Source of the DNA: Triangularia verruculosa
Lineage: Eukaryota; Ascomycota; Sordariomycetes; Sordariales; Podosporaceae
Assembly: GCA_033296885.1 (NCBI GenBank)
Contig: MU863951.1
Coordinates: forward strand, 62,001-126,000
Direction: 5' to 3'
DNA: 64,000 nt
Both the position numbers and the translations under genes were made by a program. The notes under the pieces were generated by a model that searched no databases, was not told the DNA's origin, and was given only the letters and a program-made list of their open reading frames with translations. Of this stretch, positions 1 to 11,681 are shown piece after piece (the stretch's first letter is position 1; each line of letters starts with the position of its first letter).

Positions 1-2744
1 GTAAATTCTGAGACAAGTTTGCGCTGTGTTAGCATCCCATGCCGAACACAGTACAGCCCTCGCAAAAGTGCCTACCGTTGCATCTCATCAGTGACGTATA
101 TTCTCCCCTGGACGGTGACTGTGACGTCTGACGTATCATATAAAAGCCGTCTGACGGTGTCTGTGAAGAGGTGGCTGGCCGATGTTGGTCGCTGGTGCTT
201 GACATGATGATCTTGTGTTCATCAAAAAAGCAAAGGAAAAAAAGAAACAATACCAGCCACACACGTCGTGATGATATATGTCAAAATCTCCGAGATGATT
301 ATGCTCATGCGGTCCAGAGGGCACCTCAGAGACCTTGAAGCGACGCAAACTTCCGGATTCGGAAGCCGTGAACCGCAGGCTCGGGTTGAGAAAATGCCTC
401 CCGTGCCGAAGCGTACAATTGCAGATCATCTTCGGTGTATCCCGCATCGTGACCAAAACACATACATCGGTTTTGTTTATCTCCCCTGATTGGATGGTTG
501 TCGCGACCGACAACCTGCCTACAGCAAGAATCATGGCATAGGGTGTGATTATCGTCCCATGTTGGTGGCGACAGCTGGTCTGCTCGTGAGCTCAATCCCA
601 TGGGGCTACAGGGCTAACAACACAGTGACAGTGAAGGATTCAAGTGGGATTGGCAAGTTCTGTGCAAAAAGAAATTGATAGCGCCTCAGGGATAGTTGAG
701 AGGTCTTGTCCGCTATATTGAAGGCCTGATCTTAGCTTGCAGTACCAACTATTTTGTCCACGGCGTACCTGGATAACTCAGCTCCACTTTACCCGCATGC
801 TTATCCCGAATATCGGGGTCATTTGCTATGTGTGTATGTCGACGTACCTACCTAGGTAGGTAAGGCCCCCACCAACGAGTGAGGCAGAATCGGTAAGGGG
901 TTTCGACCCTTGAAATGACGATGCTTCCCGCATTCTGCCGGCGGCGACATGATGACCCCTAATTCTGAAGGATGCCCGAGGTGTCAATGAAGCGAAAAAA
1001 AGGAAGCACGGGGAGAACTGACGTAGGGGCGATCTCCAAAATAAGGCCATTTTTGTGACCAAAAGCTAGAGACAGTTGACCGGTTACAGTTATCAATGTG
1101 GGGTGCTTCTAGAGACGATGGCGCAGCACCCCCTGATTGGACTTTGGGCCAATCCGATCTGACCTAGCATGGAATAAGCCTCAGAATCGGTACGTCACTG
1201 AGCGGTTATGGGCCTCTGAATCCTGCCAAACCAAGGAAAATCCTCACAAAAAAACGTACGAGAGATGCAAAAGAGCCTATGCATATACTTGTTTGGCGCT
1301 GTCGATGAAAGTCATGTGCCGAACCCATGATTGTCTGCCAGCCCTTGCTGTATCGGCTTCTGCAGACTTGGAAGCGTGGGGTGCCTGGAGGCTCCCCTGG
1401 GCGTTGACCCGAGATCTCTTATTTCCCCGGCCATCTCCTCCCTTGGAGATAGGCATGTGGGAGACCGACTGGCTTCCGATCTGAAGAGCCTACCGTACCT
1501 CGAATCATTGCCATTGTGCCCAACCTTTACTTGAAGGCCAACTTTCCTTGTAAGTTTTATTTCCGCTACTGCACCCGTCTTTCGCCCCCCAATACGCCAA
1601 ATGCAATGCGTGGTGCATGCACAGCCAGACACATCATCCTCCTGTCTCTTGCTAGATAGTTAGAGGCTTATGGTCGCAAGTGCTGGCGGTGAGCTGTTGT
1701 GCTTGGTGAGGTAAGGAGGACTGGTGGGAATTTGCTAATATCGTTTACTGCAGCAAAGACGAGTGGTGCGAAACGTGCGAGACATACAGCGACTCAAAGA
1801 CTTCTATCTCCTCACTCAGCAGAGGTGTCTCGGATTACAGGGTGTTCATTCCAACAAACGGGTAAGGGAGACACAACGCTGAACATGCCAGAAGTCAGGG
1901 GAGACATTCCGTATGAGTGGGATGGGATTGCTAACTATGGCTTATTAGGAAGCACCTGCAGTAGCGTCCAGGGTGCAATTCGACGGGAGACTCGAAGTCG
2001 ACGTCGTGTTACACACGCTGTCCTGAGGACTAAACTCTATCAATCAGCAAGCGATTCAGCTGAATAATAATGATCCGTTATTGTGTCTTCATCATGGAGA
2101 TCCAGAGAGTGTAGGTTAGCAATGGTTTCACTCTGCAACTATTTCAGGAATCTGGGGTGGATGCTAACAGCTTGCTTTGATAGGACATTGAACTGAACCT
2201 CGCCACGCTGAGGATGCACATTCACGGCACTCGCGGCCCCTGATCACCAGCCATCGACAGCCCTGGCAGGTCCCTACAGCGCCCCCAACTGCCGATCCCC
2301 ACTAACCAAACGGCCCCCAGCTCGCTAGCGAGACCTGGCGCTGATTCTCCCGTGATTCTTGCTTCTCGGCTTCAATTGGTAGCGGAGCTGATCCTCGAGA
2401 GCGTCGACTTGCACCTCGTGGCCATGTGCGACTCGATTGGCTGCCTGTGCCTGGGGGTGGACGGCCGGTTTGGATTTTCTGCACCGGTTAGCACACGCTC
2501 TGCTGTTGGCTCATTCGTTGATCGGTTTCGATGGGCTCTCCCGACCCGCCATGATTGGCCGCGTCCGTTACACATCCCCCGCGGCGACCATTCTGGCCGG
2601 GGTCTGCCCAGGGTCCGACCTTATTACCCAGAGCCGCATCAGGATATCAACTCCCTCAACAGTCTCAACTTCCTCCTTGCATCCCATCTCGCCGCGCACC
2701 CTTCATTAGACCAGTACCCCTCCGCCTTTTGGGCCGCCCTCACC
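1..2744. other. intergenic leader without a recognisable gene
   Basis: No reading frame here has protein-like composition or plausible splice structure; the longest stretches are about 120-130 codons and overlap on both strands. It holds a perfect 18-base palindrome TACCTACCTAGGTAGGTA at 845-862, a motif that recurs in degraded form elsewhere in the window. The last few hundred bases are the promoter and 5' UTR of the Zn2Cys6 gene. An open frame extends upstream of its ATG to about 2352 but has no better start. Confidence 0.6.
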
Positions 2745-5045
2745 ATGGACTTTTCCGGCAAGGACCTCGAGGACATCCAGCGAGTAGCCGGTCTCTTGAA
2801 TCTCACTGTCGACGAGCTGCTCGAGCAGAGCCGTGCCCGCACCCAGCTGCCCGAACCTGCCACCCTCCCCGTGCAGCAATCTCTCCCCCTTCACCCTCTT
2901 CAGCAGCAAGCCGCGCCTTCGGCCTGGTATCAACATGTGGACCAAGAATTGGAATCTCTCGGGCTCGACGATGACTTTGCTCAGCTACCACAAGAGACCA
3001 CCGTGTCCCACCACCAGGGGACCACGGTGGAGCTTCTGAATCCTCGCCGCTCCGAGTATGACTGTGATGCTGGAATCTGGGACTTTGACGCCATCGGGGA
3101 CAGCTTCGAATTCAACAATACGCGGATCGACAGCCTCGGTGATGAAGCCGGCTCCTTAGTCTCGGCCACACCAATGCAACTGGATTCCGAATCGATAAGT
3201 GACACCTTACGGGAAGAGCCTGTCATCATCGACGACGCCTCTACGGACTGGGCGTTGGTACCTTCACCTGGTGACTCGCAGTCCTCGGCCATGTCGCCGT
3301 CTTCGACTTCGGGCGAGAAGCGCTATCCAGCTCTTGCGCCCAAAGCCTCCAGGTCGAGCTCTCAGTCGGTATCTGAGGGCTCCTCCCACCGAGTCCGAAA
3401 GAAGCGCAGTCCGTATGAAGGCACGAAAAAGATCGACACGCACCTTACTCGACAGGTACATGCTTGTGTAAGGTGCAGGATGCAGCGAAATAGGGCAAGT
3501 CTGACTATTTCCTTCAAATACATGTTCCAACCGGTCGATTTCCGTCTACTTTGTATTTTTGTCTTTTCAAGGCTGCCGTTCTCTTTAGGACGGATATTTT
3601 TCTTAGTGTCTTCGCTTGAAAAAGACTCACTCCTAACACCGTTCAGTGTATTCCCGACCCTAACAACCCTCGCGGCCCTTGCTTGACTTGCCAACAGAGA
3701 ACGGTTCGTATGAGCCGGTTACCGTGTCTGCGATACATGGTGACAGATACCATACTGTTCCGGACTGGGCTGGACTACATGCCATTCTATCGAAACCACC
3801 CCATGATAGGTCCTAACTACGGGGACTTTCATTTGGAGCGGCAGTGGGTGCCAGGCCCATCCAAGTATCTTTGCCTGGGGCAAATTGGTTCCATGAGCTT
3901 CACGGTAGAGCTCAAGCAATTCGTGCCACCCGCCAACTCGGGCGACCTGGATTTGAAAGGCAGGCCCATGTATGCCGTCCCCTGGGCTGTCGCTGATCCC
4001 GAAGCTGTTGTGCAATCAATCAATGAATACATCGATCGAGGCATTACTCGCTACATGGATGCCTATCTTGATGAGTATGATGAGCTTGTTTGGGGGATTT
4101 TCCAAGCTGCCTATCGAGCATCTATCTTCCCAGTCCCGGTATGTTATCCAAATCGAACTCCTTAGCTGCCCGGCGTGGGTGATTGTTACTGATCTGTCGT
4201 GAGTAGAATGAAATGCTTCGGAAGACGCTCAAGTTATGGGTGGCTTGTCGATTTGTCGAGTCCAAGTGGCGGTGTTGGGCGGCGGCTGGATGGGCTGATG
4301 GCGACATTATGGTGTCAAATCCACAGGACCCCTACTACAAAGACATTGATTCACTGCCTCCGTATCTAGACTACCAGGTGGCGTCCATCATCATCCACCG
4401 GATTCTCACTCCTCTTCGAAAAGACGTGCTTCGTGAGCTGCAGGCCACGTTCAACGTGCACAGCCCGAATGACTGGTTCATCAGCTTCCTGGCATCCTTC
4501 ATCTTGCTGCAAAACTACGAAATGCAGATGCTCTTCCAACGGCAGTTTGCAGCAAGAAGACAAGCAAAGGTAAGTCAGCTCTTCAGGGCCGGGGAGCCGC
4601 GCCCTGCTCCGACGACTGCGCTAACCCGCCTGACTGCTCACCAGGTGCAATACCTTGACATGCCACTCGTCAGGGCCACGAATTCGGGGGCGAAGACCAT
4701 TCTCGCCCACTTCCACTATTGTTACAAAGGGCAGCAGCTGTTCACAGAGGGATTTAACTGGAACGCTCCGCGGGTGCGTCGGATGGCGCGTCTGGACAAG
4801 GAGCAAACCGACTTTATGGCGCAATGCCGCGACATCGTGGTCAAGAAGGGTAAGACAAGACCCTCAGCTGGTGTTCTACAGCATGTGCCAGCAGACACTG
4901 ACGGTGCCCAGGCCCCATGTTTGAAGCCATCAACCACACGGATGTGTATCACAACAAGTACTGGTATACGAGCCAGCTCTTCGACCCAGATTGGACGCCT
5001 CGCGACACGCTCGAGCATGCCCCGCCGGCACAGGCGGAGGCTTGA
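2745..5045 (+). CDS. Zn2Cys6 fungal transcription factor, five exons
   Basis: Exons join 2745-3494, 3647-4138, 4207-4569, 4645-4849 and 4912-5045, giving 647 residues in frame. The ATG at 2745 has a good context (CACCATGG). The acidic, Gln/Pro/Ser-rich first 230 residues look like an activation region, followed by a basic stretch. The zinc cluster sits at about residues 245-280: CVRC in exon 1 and CIPDPNNPRGPCLTC in exon 2, with a sixth Cys 11 residues later in SRLPC. That is a variant C-x2-C-x6-C-x10-C-x2-C-x11-C. Intron 1 uses a GC donor (GCAAGT at 3495) and a CTAAC branch at 3633; no GT donor nearby keeps the frame. The C-terminal about 360 residues resemble the conserved regions of a fungal C6-finger family, regulatory target unknown. 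It probably acts in the nucleus as a DNA-binding regulator. Confidence 0.85.
3495..3646 (+). other. GC-AG intron splitting the zinc cluster
   Basis: The intron starts GCAAGT and ends TTCAG, with a CTAAC branch element about 12 bases before the acceptor. Exon joining is phase 0 and places Arg before Cys, completing the metal-binding motif. At 152 bases it is about twice the length of the other introns in the window. A GT at 3499 would shift the frame into a stop, so the GC donor is the only one that works. Confidence 0.8.
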
Positions 5046-5622
5046 AAGTGGCCTGATCCCTCTCCATGCTTGTCTTGTTTTGGCAATGTGGATGACCGGT
5101 TGTGGTGGCCACCAAGGTGTTAGCTGAACGAGAAGCCCCTCACTTGACAGCTCGGGTCGAGTCGAGACCAACGGGAAGCCGACGGGTCGATTAGCACACG
5201 AAATGTAGCCTCCGCCAATAAGCGGCGACGCTCTTATCACCTGCAGTGTGCTCTGCGCAAAGAAGGGGGGGTCGTCCTAAATCCGGCATGGGCTATTGGG
5301 TGGCCTTGCAGTTTCCCCTCCTGCTGTCTTACCCGACATGGAGGACCCTCATTTTGCGGAGTTGCAGCTTTCTCGGAATCTAGAGCCGCATCACAACGTG
5401 TAGCAAATCCGCACGGCCTCGTGCACCCACTCCTTTGCAAACTACTCTGTATCAACCAGGTATATAGTCCATGGACCAGGAGCTGCTGGACGCCTTTTTG
5501 CCTGCTCAGTATTTCCAACAACTGCAACAAAGTACCGATTTTCAAGACTCTATCATTTTCCCATCACGCACTCACGCACATCGCCAAGCAAGCCAAGCAA
5601 GCCGAGCAAGCAAACTCTCACA
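5046..5622. other. intergenic spacer, promoter of the dioxygenase gene
   Basis: No gene seen. A TATATAG element at 5461-5467 lies 156 bases before the next ATG. The 5' UTR just before that ATG has a short direct repeat of AAGC-type units (about 5588-5612). Confidence 0.4.
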
Positions 5623-6967
5623 ATGGGCGCCGAAACCATTCTCTCACGCACTGAGCAAATCCCCGTCTGGCACGGTGATTTGGTGCTCACTCTCAAGGGC
5701 GAGCCGGCCTCAGACATCAAGCTCCCGGCCAGCATGAGTGGGCCCCTGGCTTGGAACTCTTCGTCATTCCAGTCTGAACAAGACTACATCATCACACTCA
5801 ACGAGGAAGAGATTGAGGAGATCAAGTCGGCCCTTTCTCACTTCAACGGTATGCCCTATCAAGCTTTTGCTTATCATGTCGGTAGCTCGCTGTAGCTGAC
5901 AGAAGACAGAGCTGGACCTTTTTGGAAGCGAGGCGGCTCCCGGGACTTTCCCACTGCCCACTCTTGGCTCAAAGCTCCAGCAAGCTGCCGAGGAGGTTCA
6001 TAACGGAAGAGGTTTTGTGGTTGTCCGGGGCATCCAACCCAGCCAGTTCACACCTGAGGACAACGTTGTCATTTTCCTCGGAATTTCCAGCTACATTGGT
6101 GGCAGCCGCGGCAGGCAGGACGAGAACGGTAACATGCTGAGTAAGTCCAGTGACTCAGTACGTCGAGGTCTGGTCTTGTGGCTAACCAGAGAGCAGTGCA
6201 TATTCGTAATGCCAAGCAGTCAAGGACACCACAGTCGCAGCGCCCGACTCGATACTCTTCGCGTGCTTCTGTAAGCCAAGCAAAATCCATATACCGGGCT
6301 CTTGGATTGGTTTCTGACTCTCCTTTGAATCTAGACATTCCACACTGACACCTTCTGTGACATTCTTGCTCTCCAGTCTCGCAACAATGCCGAGACTGGC
6401 GGAAACACGCTCCTATCGTCAACCTGGACCATCTTCAACAAGCTCCAGAAGGACTACCCCGAGGTCTGCAAGCTTCTTGCGCAACCCAATTGGTCCTTTG
6501 ACAGCCGTGGCGACTTCTTCCCATGCAGCACCCGCCCGGTGCTTTACCACCACGGCGGCAAGGTCATGATGAACTTTGCTCGTGAGCCGCTGCTGGGTTT
6601 GGAAGGCGTCGAGCGCATGAAGGGTCTCCCCATGCTTTCCCAGAAGCAGAAGAGCGCCTTGGACATTGTCGAAAAGGTTGCAACCGAGGGCCAGATCGCC
6701 ATCAGAACCGAGCCCGGCGACCTTTTGTTCATCAACAACCACGGCGTTCTCCACTCACGAGAGGCCTTTGTCGACAACACGGCCGAGAATCCGCGTTACC
6801 TTGTCCGGATGTGGCTCAAGAACGAGAAGCTGGCGTGGGATCTCCCGCAGCACCTCCAGCAGGGCAACTCTCGGATCTACGACCGGGACAATGGCCTCGG
6901 CGAGCGCTGGAACGTCGTCGACACGCCTCGTGTCGCTTTCAAGCTGAGCGAGCGGCTCACTTCTTAA
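5623..6967 (+). CDS. TauD/TfdA-type Fe(II)/2-oxoglutarate dioxygenase
   Basis: Exons 5623-5848, 5910-6140, 6197-6270 and 6335-6967 give 387 residues. The introns (61, 56 and 64 bases) have GTATGC, GTAAGT and GTAAGC donors. The metal-binding H-x-D is visible as HTD at about 180-182. The distal His is probably His317 in the LHSREAF segment, followed by a conserved Arg in RYLVRMW that would hold 2-oxoglutarate. No signal peptide is visible, so it is probably cytosolic. The family oxidatively hydroxylates small molecules, often sulfonates or secondary-metabolite intermediates; the substrate cannot be read here. It lies 577 bases downstream of the Zn2Cys6 gene in the same orientation, so control by that regulator is possible but untested. 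Confidence 0.85.
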
Positions 6968-8971
6968 TCCATTCCTACTACTACCACCATCTCATGGGTA
7001 ATGATCGTGATGACCGGGGCAAAAGGAAAAAGGCGTCTGGGACACGGAGTTGAACGGTCTGGGGCTTATCAAACGGGTCAATAGTCATACCCATAGGTAT
7101 CACGGGGAATCTTTGTTTTGTTATTCTCACCTTGTGGTTTTTGGGCGATGATTTTCAACCGTCATCAAGACGGCCATGTCTTTGTTAACACTTGTTTTTC
7201 TTGGCATTCAGGGGTTCAGAGAACCCCCACTGTGTGTCCAGCTACCTTCTGCAGCGGTTAGCCTGAGACATTGAGCGCAATACTATCGATGGTTTTTCTT
7301 TTTGGAACAGAATATTGACCACTGTGCCTCTCTCAATCGGGAAAAACGACTCCAGGGCCTTATGCCTCTTTTGGGAACTTGTTGGCACCCAAAAGAGGGT
7401 AGTGCTTGCTAGCGAGGGATCCGGCCCCGCCATGCAAGGAACTCTCACTTGATCACGGCGCTATGCTTGTTCAGACGCCTGCCAACAACCAGTGTGTCCC
7501 AGGATGGAGCAAACCAGTAATCAACAAGTCGCGGAGAACCCGAGTAACCACACACAGCGCGACGTTGGCAAATAGGGAAGGTATCTGGGTAGGGTTTGGT
7601 GATAGGTATGGCGGGGACTCGGATCTCTCTAGCCCTATGCAAGGCCGAAGAATGACTCCCCTGCCGTCTGCAGGAAGGGACCAATATTTGCGGCTGCTAT
7701 ACCTGTTTTTTCTCGCTTGTCTCAGTTGTCTCAGAGCCAAAGGGAGAGAGCAAGCGCGGAAACAGTGGGAGTGAGTGTGTGGAGAAGAAGAACTTCTCCG
7801 TGATTTGGCAGGCTGACTGCAGCAAAAGACGGGGATTGTGCTCGAACTTTGGGGGAGTGTGCGGGGTGTTTCGGGGTGTGGGCGTGTCTGTATGTTCTTG
7901 TGTTCTCGTATGCAGCTGATAATCCATTGGGGTTCGGACCGCTGCTGAGGAGCGGGAACCGGCCAGTCAGAGGACGGTCCGGTTCCGAGGGCGGGCAGGA
8001 TTGGCTGCGGGTGTTGTGGAAGGCTAGGGCGTGGAGCAAGGACAGGCAGAGCTCCTGCAGCAGAACAAGTTGCGCCATCTCCGATGTGGGTGTGGTTCGT
8101 GAGCTTGCATGGTTGTGTGACTTGTATCCTCCGATTTGGGGTCTTGGGGCTTCAAATCTCTGGCGAGGGCGGGGGACGGGTGTTGGTGGTCGAGTTTGCT
8201 CGGCATTTGTGAGTCCATGTCCGGGAGTTGGCGGCAGAGGCCGTTTGTGAAGAGTTTGGATCCTCTGATTTTTTGTCATAGAAGTTCGACTGTGAGAACC
8301 CTAGTGTCCTACATGCGGGGTGCTCGTCCCACTGCAGTCTTCAGGGTCCTCTTCCAACCACCTGTCTTGTAGCACATTGCGGCTTACTACGGGACAGGCA
8401 GACCCTAGCACAGGGCTGGCGACCCCCAGTCGCACAGAACACAAACGTTTCATCATCAATGTGTAAGGCTACAAGCAGTGCGGCATATTCCTTCGACATG
8501 GAAATGATAAACTGATGATCGACCGGTTACCTGCCGAGGCCGGTAACATGCGGGGCCCATTAGGGTGCTTACTCACTATTAGTCAGTGTAAGGACAGTGG
8601 GGCCGTAGCAGGGCGTCATTCTAAAGTTTGCTCGATGCTGAGGGTATAGGTAGGTTGGCAGTCCAAGTGGTCCTGTGGTCCCATGTTTTGAAGACAGATC
8701 TGGTCTCACAAAATCTCTGCTGTGACCGGAATCTCATGATGTTGACAGTTCATGCGCAAACATGTGAGTTACGTGTCTTGTCAGCCTGCCTGGGGTTACA
8801 GTTCACGCGTTGTGGAGTTACAGATCAGATAACATTTGTGAAAACCGAAAGAAGATGGGAGCCCCGCCTAAGAGAGCGCCTACTTATAATAGATTTTGGA
8901 GCCCGATATAACCATGAGTTTCCTCAGTTTCGACAGCATCATTGACGGTTGGCACTTTCACAGGAGAACCC
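6968..8971. other. 2-kb intergenic region
   Basis: No supported gene. Overlapping open frames on both strands around 7731-8279 are Pro/Arg-rich composition artefacts of a GC-skewed stretch. The end is the promoter of the kinase-like gene, with a TATA-like element near 8884. Confidence 0.5.
8884..8891 (+). promoter_or_regulatory. TATA-like element before kinase-like gene
   Basis: TTATAATA lies 88 bases upstream of the chosen ATG at 8972 and 30 upstream of an out-of-frame ATG at 8914. If transcription starts about 30 bases downstream, the first ATG falls at the very 5' end of the mRNA and may be skipped. Confidence 0.35.
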
Positions 8972-10864
8972 ATGGAGTTGTCAAGCAACGTGATCAACCA
9001 CTTCCTGACTCCTCTGGCAGTCTATCGACTGCAGAAGAATGGAGAGCCTTCTTCGCAAGCGGAGGCCGAAGTAACAATTACAGCCCAGGTCGACGCCAAG
9101 GAGAATGCCACCGAAGGCCAAAGCCCAACCTGGAACGACGACGAGTTCATCCGCAGTCTTACGGTTTCCGCCAGACCGACATGGAGGCTTGATGGAGTCG
9201 ATACCGATGGTCGGCGGTTCTTCGCCGTGCCCCTATTCGCCATCGACAACCTGCCTGTTCGAATCGATGTCTGGCTCCCGCCTTTCGAAGAATACCCCTG
9301 CAGGCTTCGAAAGACCTTGAAGCCCGAGGAAGCTATGTATACCTCCAAAGACCAGCTTTTGTCGCTCCCAATTTCGAGATTCCTACTCAGGACACTTAAG
9401 AAATGGTCGCCTACCGTACCCAACTTCGAAAGGGATTACCTAGCCGCTCCCTTCGGCTCTCGAATCATCATCGCAGACATTGCCACCTCCATCGAAGACA
9501 TGACAATTCACTTGTTGCCCGACTACGACATCGAACACAACATGTGCAGCGTCGACCAACTCAGGAAGGCTTGTCACAACAACGTGAAGGAGGACGAATG
9601 GCCCCCCACTGTCGACCTAAGTTCGCTGAGATTCAAGAGGCAGATCCACGAGGCAATCAGCCTCGTCACTTTGCCAGGACAGTTGGGCGACAAGGTGGTG
9701 GTGTTCAAGTCTTTACTGAGAGACCAGCGGTACATGTACAACGAGATCAAGACTCTACTCTCACTTGCGCCTCATGACAACCTGATGCCCAGGCCGCTCT
9801 TTATCGTGACAAAAAGGTCGAAATTCGGTGGAAAGAAGGGTGTCGCAGGGTTCGTAATGGAATATTTTGAGGGTGGATCGCTCAAGGACCTACTGCTTAA
9901 GAATAAGGCGAAGGGGACCGAACTGAGCATGCGGCAAAAATTCCGATTCGCCAGGCAGTTGACGGACGTCTTGATCCATATCAATCGTCATCGATTAGGA
10001 TTCTATCCAGACTTGAAGCCAGACAATCTCGTCATCCGTCTGAACACATCAACGAGTAACAATGAGGAGGAAGGACCGGGGATGGACCTGGTGTTGCTGG
10101 ATTTGGAACAGAGAGGGGGTTGGTTCTCGTGGAGTCCGCCTGAGGTTGTGTACGTGGAGTACATGGAGATCCTCGCCACATGGCTTGACAGTCAGCATGA
10201 TGCCGAGAGGCAACTAGCTACGAAGAAATTGCAGGATTGTATTGAGGGTTGGGAGGCCACCAGTCAGTCAACAAGGTACAAGGACCAGGATGGTGGGTTT
10301 AGCTATCCTTGGAAGGCCCTGCTGCAGGAAAGACTGTTGACCGGTAGCAAGAGACTGGAAAGGGCCCAGGTGTTTATGCTGGGAAAATTACTTTGGTGCC
10401 TTTTCGAGGGCGAGGCAAGGGTGAGGTGTGGCATTGACCACGAAGTCCTTCAGGAAAACGACGTTGAGAGTCAGATTGCATTTCCGCAATTCGACGGCAA
10501 GAAGACACCTACACAGATACGAGATTTGATCAAGGAGTGTACTAGTGGGGAGCCAGAGTGGGAAACTGACGAGAAGAAAAGACGAAAGCCCGGGTTGGTT
10601 GTGAGAGGCGGGAAGTTGGTGCCAGCTCAAACCGAGAGCACCAGTACCAATGAAACCGCCAATGCTGTGACCGAGTACACAATCAGAGCCTTCTGGGAGC
10701 GAGAGTTGGAGCGAGCAGACGCTTTTATGGCTGAGCTGTTTCTGCATAAGCACACAGGTATCGACGCAGCTCCGACAGGTGGCATCCTTAGCGCAGCAGA
10801 TCATCGGCCGTTGCTTTCGGACATACTGTCAAGGTTGGCTGAGCTTGAGAACTCGGTTTTGTGA
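8972..10864 (+). CDS. protein kinase-like protein, single exon
   Basis: The 630-residue reading frame from ATG 8972 (ACCCATGG) is uninterrupted. The first 230 residues are not recognised. The kinase-like fold then shows the ATP-binding Lys in VVFK (Lys246), a Glu in the next helix, FVMEYFEGGSL as hinge, the catalytic loop YPDLKPDN (Asp347) and DLE in place of DFG (Asp377). The catalytic Lys, catalytic Asp and metal Asp are all kept, so it may be active despite the altered motifs. No transmembrane segment is seen. Such divergent single-exon kinases are common and expanded in filamentous ascomycetes, usually with unknown function. An out-of-frame ATG at 8914 opens a frame that overlaps this start (to 9192) and might act as an upstream ORF. 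Confidence 0.75.
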   Translation: MELSSNVINHFLTPLAVYRLQKNGEPSSQAEAEVTITAQVDAKENATEGQSPTWNDDEFIRSLTVSARPTWRLDGVDTDGRRFFAVPLFAIDNLPVRIDVWLPPFEEYPCRLRKTLKPEEAMYTSKDQLLSLPISRFLLRTLKKWSPTVPNFERDYLAAPFGSRIIIADIATSIEDMTIHLLPDYDIEHNMCSVDQLRKACHNNVKEDEWPPTVDLSSLRFKRQIHEAISLVTLPGQLGDKVVVFKSLLRDQRYMYNEIKTLLSLAPHDNLMPRPLFIVTKRSKFGGKKGVAGFVMEYFEGGSLKDLLLKNKAKGTELSMRQKFRFARQLTDVLIHINRHRLGFYPDLKPDNLVIRLNTSTSNNEEEGPGMDLVLLDLEQRGGWFSWSPPEVVYVEYMEILATWLDSQHDAERQLATKKLQDCIEGWEATSQSTRYKDQDGGFSYPWKALLQERLLTGSKRLERAQVFMLGKLLWCLFEGEARVRCGIDHEVLQENDVESQIAFPQFDGKKTPTQIRDLIKECTSGEPEWETDEKKRRKPGLVVRGGKLVPAQTESTSTNETANAVTEYTIRAFWERELERADAFMAELFLHKHTGIDAAPTGGILSAADHRPLLSDILSRLAELENSVL

Positions 10865-11681
10865 GAGCTGTTCATTTGTTTCTTGATGCAACTCAGCGGA
10901 GTGATGAGGATGGATTCAGGGGTATTTTTAGGGACTGTAGCAGAGTTTGGGTTAATGCAGTCTATCCTAATAGGTGAACTCGTTGAGCGTGAATTTCGTT
11001 GATTTGTCAAGCTGCATGGGCCGATTAATTATGTGTTGAGGCGTGGCTAGGTAGTTAGGGCTCTGTCAAGCTTTCGTGATCTAAAACTCAGATAAGTATG
11101 TCAATGCGCAGAATAAATCAAGGTTCCCCGTTTCTCTGTTTGCAATCACGTAGAATGTTCTCTGGAAGACAGGGATCAGTCTAGCAGGCGGCGTGTGGTC
11201 CGATGAATATGTGGACATGTAGCCGCATCTTGGCGATACGACAATGAAGATAGATTCCAGGCTTTAGCCTTTTCCCCTGTGTGATCCGTACGGGCAGTGT
11301 GTTCGTTCGCAGCGGCTCGACAAAACCGGGATACTATCCCTCCTTTTCCTTCAGGTATGTAATATGATCCCACGTGGGAAGCGGCTGAGGCTTTTGAGCC
11401 GACATGACATCTTCCAACATCCGGGTTGTACAGCACTTCTCGCCTCTGCAAATCAGCCGTCATATTATTTACCGGTCTTATCGTCAGGGACTCTGATTAA
11501 GCCAGAATACATTCATCTAATCTCAATAAACGTCCATCTTGGCCAGAACTGCGGGGTCCTGCAATTATTTCCCCAACGCAAATAATAAAATGTCCGGGTT
11601 TCCTGAGCTGATCGTCATGTAAACAGACGTGTTCAAGTCTACCGATTATCAGACCGTCGACGCTCGACTCATAGGACCAAC
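10865..11681. other. intergenic spacer
   Basis: Nothing gene-like. It holds the 3' UTR of the kinase-like gene and the promoter of the repeated-module secreted protein; moderately AT-rich. Confidence 0.5.

Noticed and set aside
2352..2744. N-terminal extension of the Zn2Cys6 protein
   Set aside because: Open by chance; start at 2745 has the better context.
7731..8279. 182-codon minus-strand and 133-codon plus-strand open frames overlapping each other
   Set aside because: Both are Pro/Arg or Gly/Trp-rich composition effects without start context, splice structure or domain.
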